The position numbers and the translations under genes were made by a program. From Synechococcus sp. HW_metabat.21 (GTDB lineage Bacteria > Cyanobacteriota > Cyanobacteriia > PCC-6307 > Cyanobiaceae), in NCBI GenBank assembly GCA_018623875.1, contig JAAZUZ010000089.1, forward strand, positions 1-6,785: DNA of 6,785 nt, read 5' to 3'. The notes beneath the pieces were generated by a model. That model made no database searches. It had not been told where the DNA came from and was given only the letters and a program-made list of their open reading frames with translations. Each line of letters starts with the position of its first letter. Within the stretch, counting starts at the first letter, position 1. Shown piece after piece: positions 4,769-6,785 of the stretch.

Positions 4769-5431
4769 ATGCAGCGCACCCCTGAACCGGAATTGATGGA
4801 TGCCCCGGAGCAGGCCTTGGCCTATGCCGCGGCGGACTTCAGTGCGGGTGACCAGGCTTTGGTGGAGCGCATCGCTGAGCTCTTTCCCTCTGGCTTAGGG
4901 GGGCGAATTTTGGATCTGGGCTGCGGTCCCGGGAACATCAGCTTTCGTCTGGCCCGGTCCTATCCAGGCGCTGCGGTGATTGGCCTGGACGGCGCCGCCG
5001 CGATGCTTCAGCTGGCTCAGCGTCGCCTGGCTGAGGAAGGGGACCTGGCCGGACGCCTCTCCTTTGTGGAGCGTTGCCTGCCATCGCCGGATCTGCCTTC
5101 GGACTGCAGTGCCGTGGTGAGCAACAGCACGCTCCACCATTTGCACGATCCATTGATGCTGTGGCTGGCCATCGCCCAAGCGGCTGCCCCTGGGGCCCGG
5201 GTCTATCTCAAGGACCTACGCCGTCCCCCCAGTCCCGAGGCCGCGGAGACATTGCGGGAGCGCTATCTGGCCGAGGCCCCGCCGGTGCTGCAGCACGACT
5301 ACCTGGCCTCCCTGCATGCCGCCTTTACCGCCGCTGAGGTGACACAGCAGTTGCAGCGCTCGGGTTTGGAGATGTTGCAGGTCGCCGAGGTCGATGACCG
5401 TTATCTCGAGGTCTGGGGGGAATTGCCGTGA
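4769..5431 (+). CDS. Class I SAM-dependent methyltransferase
   Basis: This is a Rossmann-fold methyltransferase, 220 aa from ATG 4769. The frame extends back to ATG 4715 (238 aa), but the extra 18 codons coincide with two tandem hairpins and AT-rich DNA, while MQRTPEPELMDAPEQALAYA reads like a natural N-terminus. A G-rich stretch before 4715 could be a ribosome site, so the start is not settled. Numbering from 4769, motif I is ILDLGCGPG (47-55), the acidic residue at the end of strand 2 is in VIGLDGA (Asp74), and the motif IV region is SNSTLHHLHDP (118-128), followed by YLKDLRRP (146-153). It lacks the NPPY motif of PrmC-type protein methyltransferases; the STLHHLHD loop is more like small-molecule or lipid-type enzymes. 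The substrate is unknown. It precedes prfC by 22 bases and probably shares its transcript. Confidence 0.85.
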   Translation: MQRTPEPELMDAPEQALAYAAADFSAGDQALVERIAELFPSGLGGRILDLGCGPGNISFRLARSYPGAAVIGLDGAAAMLQLAQRRLAEEGDLAGRLSFVERCLPSPDLPSDCSAVVSNSTLHHLHDPLMLWLAIAQAAAPGARVYLKDLRRPPSPEAAETLRERYLAEAPPVLQHDYLASLHAAFTAAEVTQQLQRSGLEMLQVAEVDDRYLEVWGELP

Positions 5432-5453
5432 GTTCACCTGTCAGGCTGGCGCC

Positions 5454-6785
5454 ATGACCAGCAGCAGCGTGAGCACCACCCCTGAGCTCGAGGCCTTGGC
5501 GGAAGCCGTCTCCCGCCGCCGCAACTTCGCGATCATTTCCCACCCCGACGCGGGTAAAACCACCCTCACCGAGAAGCTGCTGCTCTACGGGGGTGCGATT
5601 CAGCAAGCCGGCGCCGTGAAGGCCAAGGGCGAGCAACGCAAGGTGACCTCCGACTGGATGGAGCTGGAGAAGCAGCGCGGGATCTCGATTACCTCAACGG
5701 TGCTGCAGTTCGACTACAGCGGCAGCACGGTCAACCTGCTCGATACCCCGGGTCACCAGGATTTCTCCGAGGACACCTACCGGACCCTGGCGGCTGCGGA
5801 CAACGCGGTGATGCTCGAGGACGCCGCGAAGGGCCTTGAGCCCCAGACCCGCAAGTTGTTCGAGGTCTGCCGGATGCGTCGCATCCCGATTTTCACCTTC
5901 ATCAACAAGATGGATCGGCCCGGGCGTGAACCGCTTGAGCTGCTCGATGAAATCGAACAGGATTTGGGGCTGGCCTGCTGGCCGGTGAATTGGCCGATCG
6001 GCAGCGGGGATCGCTTCCGCGGTGTGATCGATCGCCGTACGAAGGAGGTGATCCTCTTCCAACGGGCTGAGCGGGGCCGGGCCTCAGAAGAGAAGGTGCT
6101 CAGCGTCGATGAAGCCCGTGATTGTGTTGAGGAGGATCTGCTGGAGGCGGCTCTCGAAGAACTGGAGCTGCTGGAGGCCGCCGGTAACGAGCTCGATCTC
6201 GAGCTGGTCCATGCCGGTGAGCTGAGCCCGGTGTTCTTTGGTTCGGCCATGACCAACTTCGGGGTGCGTCCGTTCCTGGATGCCTTCTTGGAGCTGGCCC
6301 AGAAACCCACCCCCCGCTCCAGCAGCGCCGGCGAGATCGAACCGGTGCGCCCGGGTTTCAGCGGTTTTGTCTTCAAACTGCAGGCCAACATGGATCCCCG
6401 GCACCGGGACCGCGTGGCCTTTGTGCGGGTCTGCAGCGGCAAGTTCGAAAAGGACATGACGGTGCAGCACGCCCGCACCGGCAAGACCATTCGTCTATCC
6501 CGTCCTCAAAAACTGTTTGGTCAGGACCTGGCCGTGGTTGAGGACGCCTACCCCGGGGACGTCATCGGCTTGAACAACCCAGGGATGTTTTCCATCGGCG
6601 ACACCCTGTATCTGGGGGCCAAGGTGGAGTACGAGGGCATCCCCTGCTTTAGCCCAGAGATTTTCGCCTGGCTGCGCAACCCAAACCCCTCCGCGTTCAA
6701 GAGCTTCCGCAAGGGCGTGAACGAGCTGCGTGAAGAGGGGGCGGTGCAGATCCTCTATGACACCGACCAGAGCAAGCGCGATCCG
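5454..6785 (+). CDS. prfC: Peptide chain release factor 3 (RF3), 3' truncated by the window
   Basis: RF3 is a translational GTPase that recycles RF1/RF2 from the ribosome after peptide release. The frame runs from ATG 5454 to the window edge without a stop (444 codons; E. coli RF3 has 529), so about the last 85-100 residues are missing. The G-domain motifs are all present: G1 HPDAGKTT (30-37), switch I/G2 RGISITS (75-81), G3 DTPGH (97-101), G4 NKMD (151-154) and G5 GSA (263-265). The RF3 signatures SEDTYRTL (105-112) and GFSGFVFKLQANMDPRHRDR (301-320) separate it from EF-G and the tetracycline-resistance proteins. An acidic Leu/Glu helix (about 224-252) is a normal RF3 element. No break or odd residue is seen. 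It follows the methyltransferase by 22 bases, with no terminator between. Confidence 0.97.
   Translation, partial: MTSSSVSTTPELEALAEAVSRRRNFAIISHPDAGKTTLTEKLLLYGGAIQQAGAVKAKGEQRKVTSDWMELEKQRGISITSTVLQFDYSGSTVNLLDTPGHQDFSEDTYRTLAAADNAVMLEDAAKGLEPQTRKLFEVCRMRRIPIFTFINKMDRPGREPLELLDEIEQDLGLACWPVNWPIGSGDRFRGVIDRRTKEVILFQRAERGRASEEKVLSVDEARDCVEEDLLEAALEELELLEAAGNELDLELVHAGELSPVFFGSAMTNFGVRPFLDAFLELAQKPTPRSSSAGEIEPVRPGFSGFVFKLQANMDPRHRDRVAFVRVCSGKFEKDMTVQHARTGKTIRLSRPQKLFGQDLAVVEDAYPGDVIGLNNPGMFSIGDTLYLGAKVEYEGIPCFSPEIFAWLRNPNPSAFKSFRKGVNELREEGAVQILYDTDQSKRDP

Noticed and set aside
5777..6490. Long minus-strand frames opposite prfC
   Set aside because: They are antisense shadows of RF3, which has all five GTPase motifs on the plus strand; the Ser/Arg-rich product has no recognisable domain.

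Overview
The window looks like chromosomal DNA of a GC-rich picocyanobacterium, marine or freshwater Synechococcus/Cyanobium type. This is inferred from a monomeric class II (B12-dependent) ribonucleotide reductase, a run of short lineage-type hypothetical genes, frequent GTG starts and mostly absent Shine-Dalgarno sites. No mobile element, CRISPR array, phage gene or rRNA is visible.

Layout. Positions 1-605 (+) hold the C-terminal part of a choloylglycine-hydrolase-type (Ntn) amidase whose nucleophile lies outside the window. It meets tail to tail, one base apart, a minus-strand cluster of three small genes: a 37-aa one-helix membrane protein (607-720), a 115-aa exported protein (745-1092) and a 98-aa protein with a helical C-terminus (1135-1431). 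Upstream of these on the same strand is tRNA-Ser(UGA) (1552-1636). Between the tRNA and the next gene is a hairpin-rich stretch (1649-1756). Then a 56-aa plus-strand ORF (1764-1934) converges on a 65-aa minus-strand protein that resembles the phycobilisome degradation adaptor NblA (1939-2136). A strong intrinsic terminator (2199-2232) closes the minus-strand nrdJ gene (2252-4594).

The nrdJ upstream region (4595-4768) is divergent and carries a palindrome near nrdJ and two adjacent 17-nt hairpins before a SAM-dependent methyltransferase (4769-5431, +). After 22 bases comes prfC, peptide chain release factor 3 (5454 to the window end, about the first 80-85% of the gene).

How it fits together. 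The large genes are housekeeping: dNTP synthesis (NrdJ), serine decoding (tRNA-Ser) and translation termination (RF3). The small genes between them are uncharacterised and hold most of the novelty. I found no convincing new multi-gene system. The best leads are the twin hairpins before the methyltransferase, the hairpin cluster upstream of tRNA-Ser, the NblA-like protein and the small-protein cluster. The palindromes and reading frames were read by eye; homology statements come from motif recognition, not searches.
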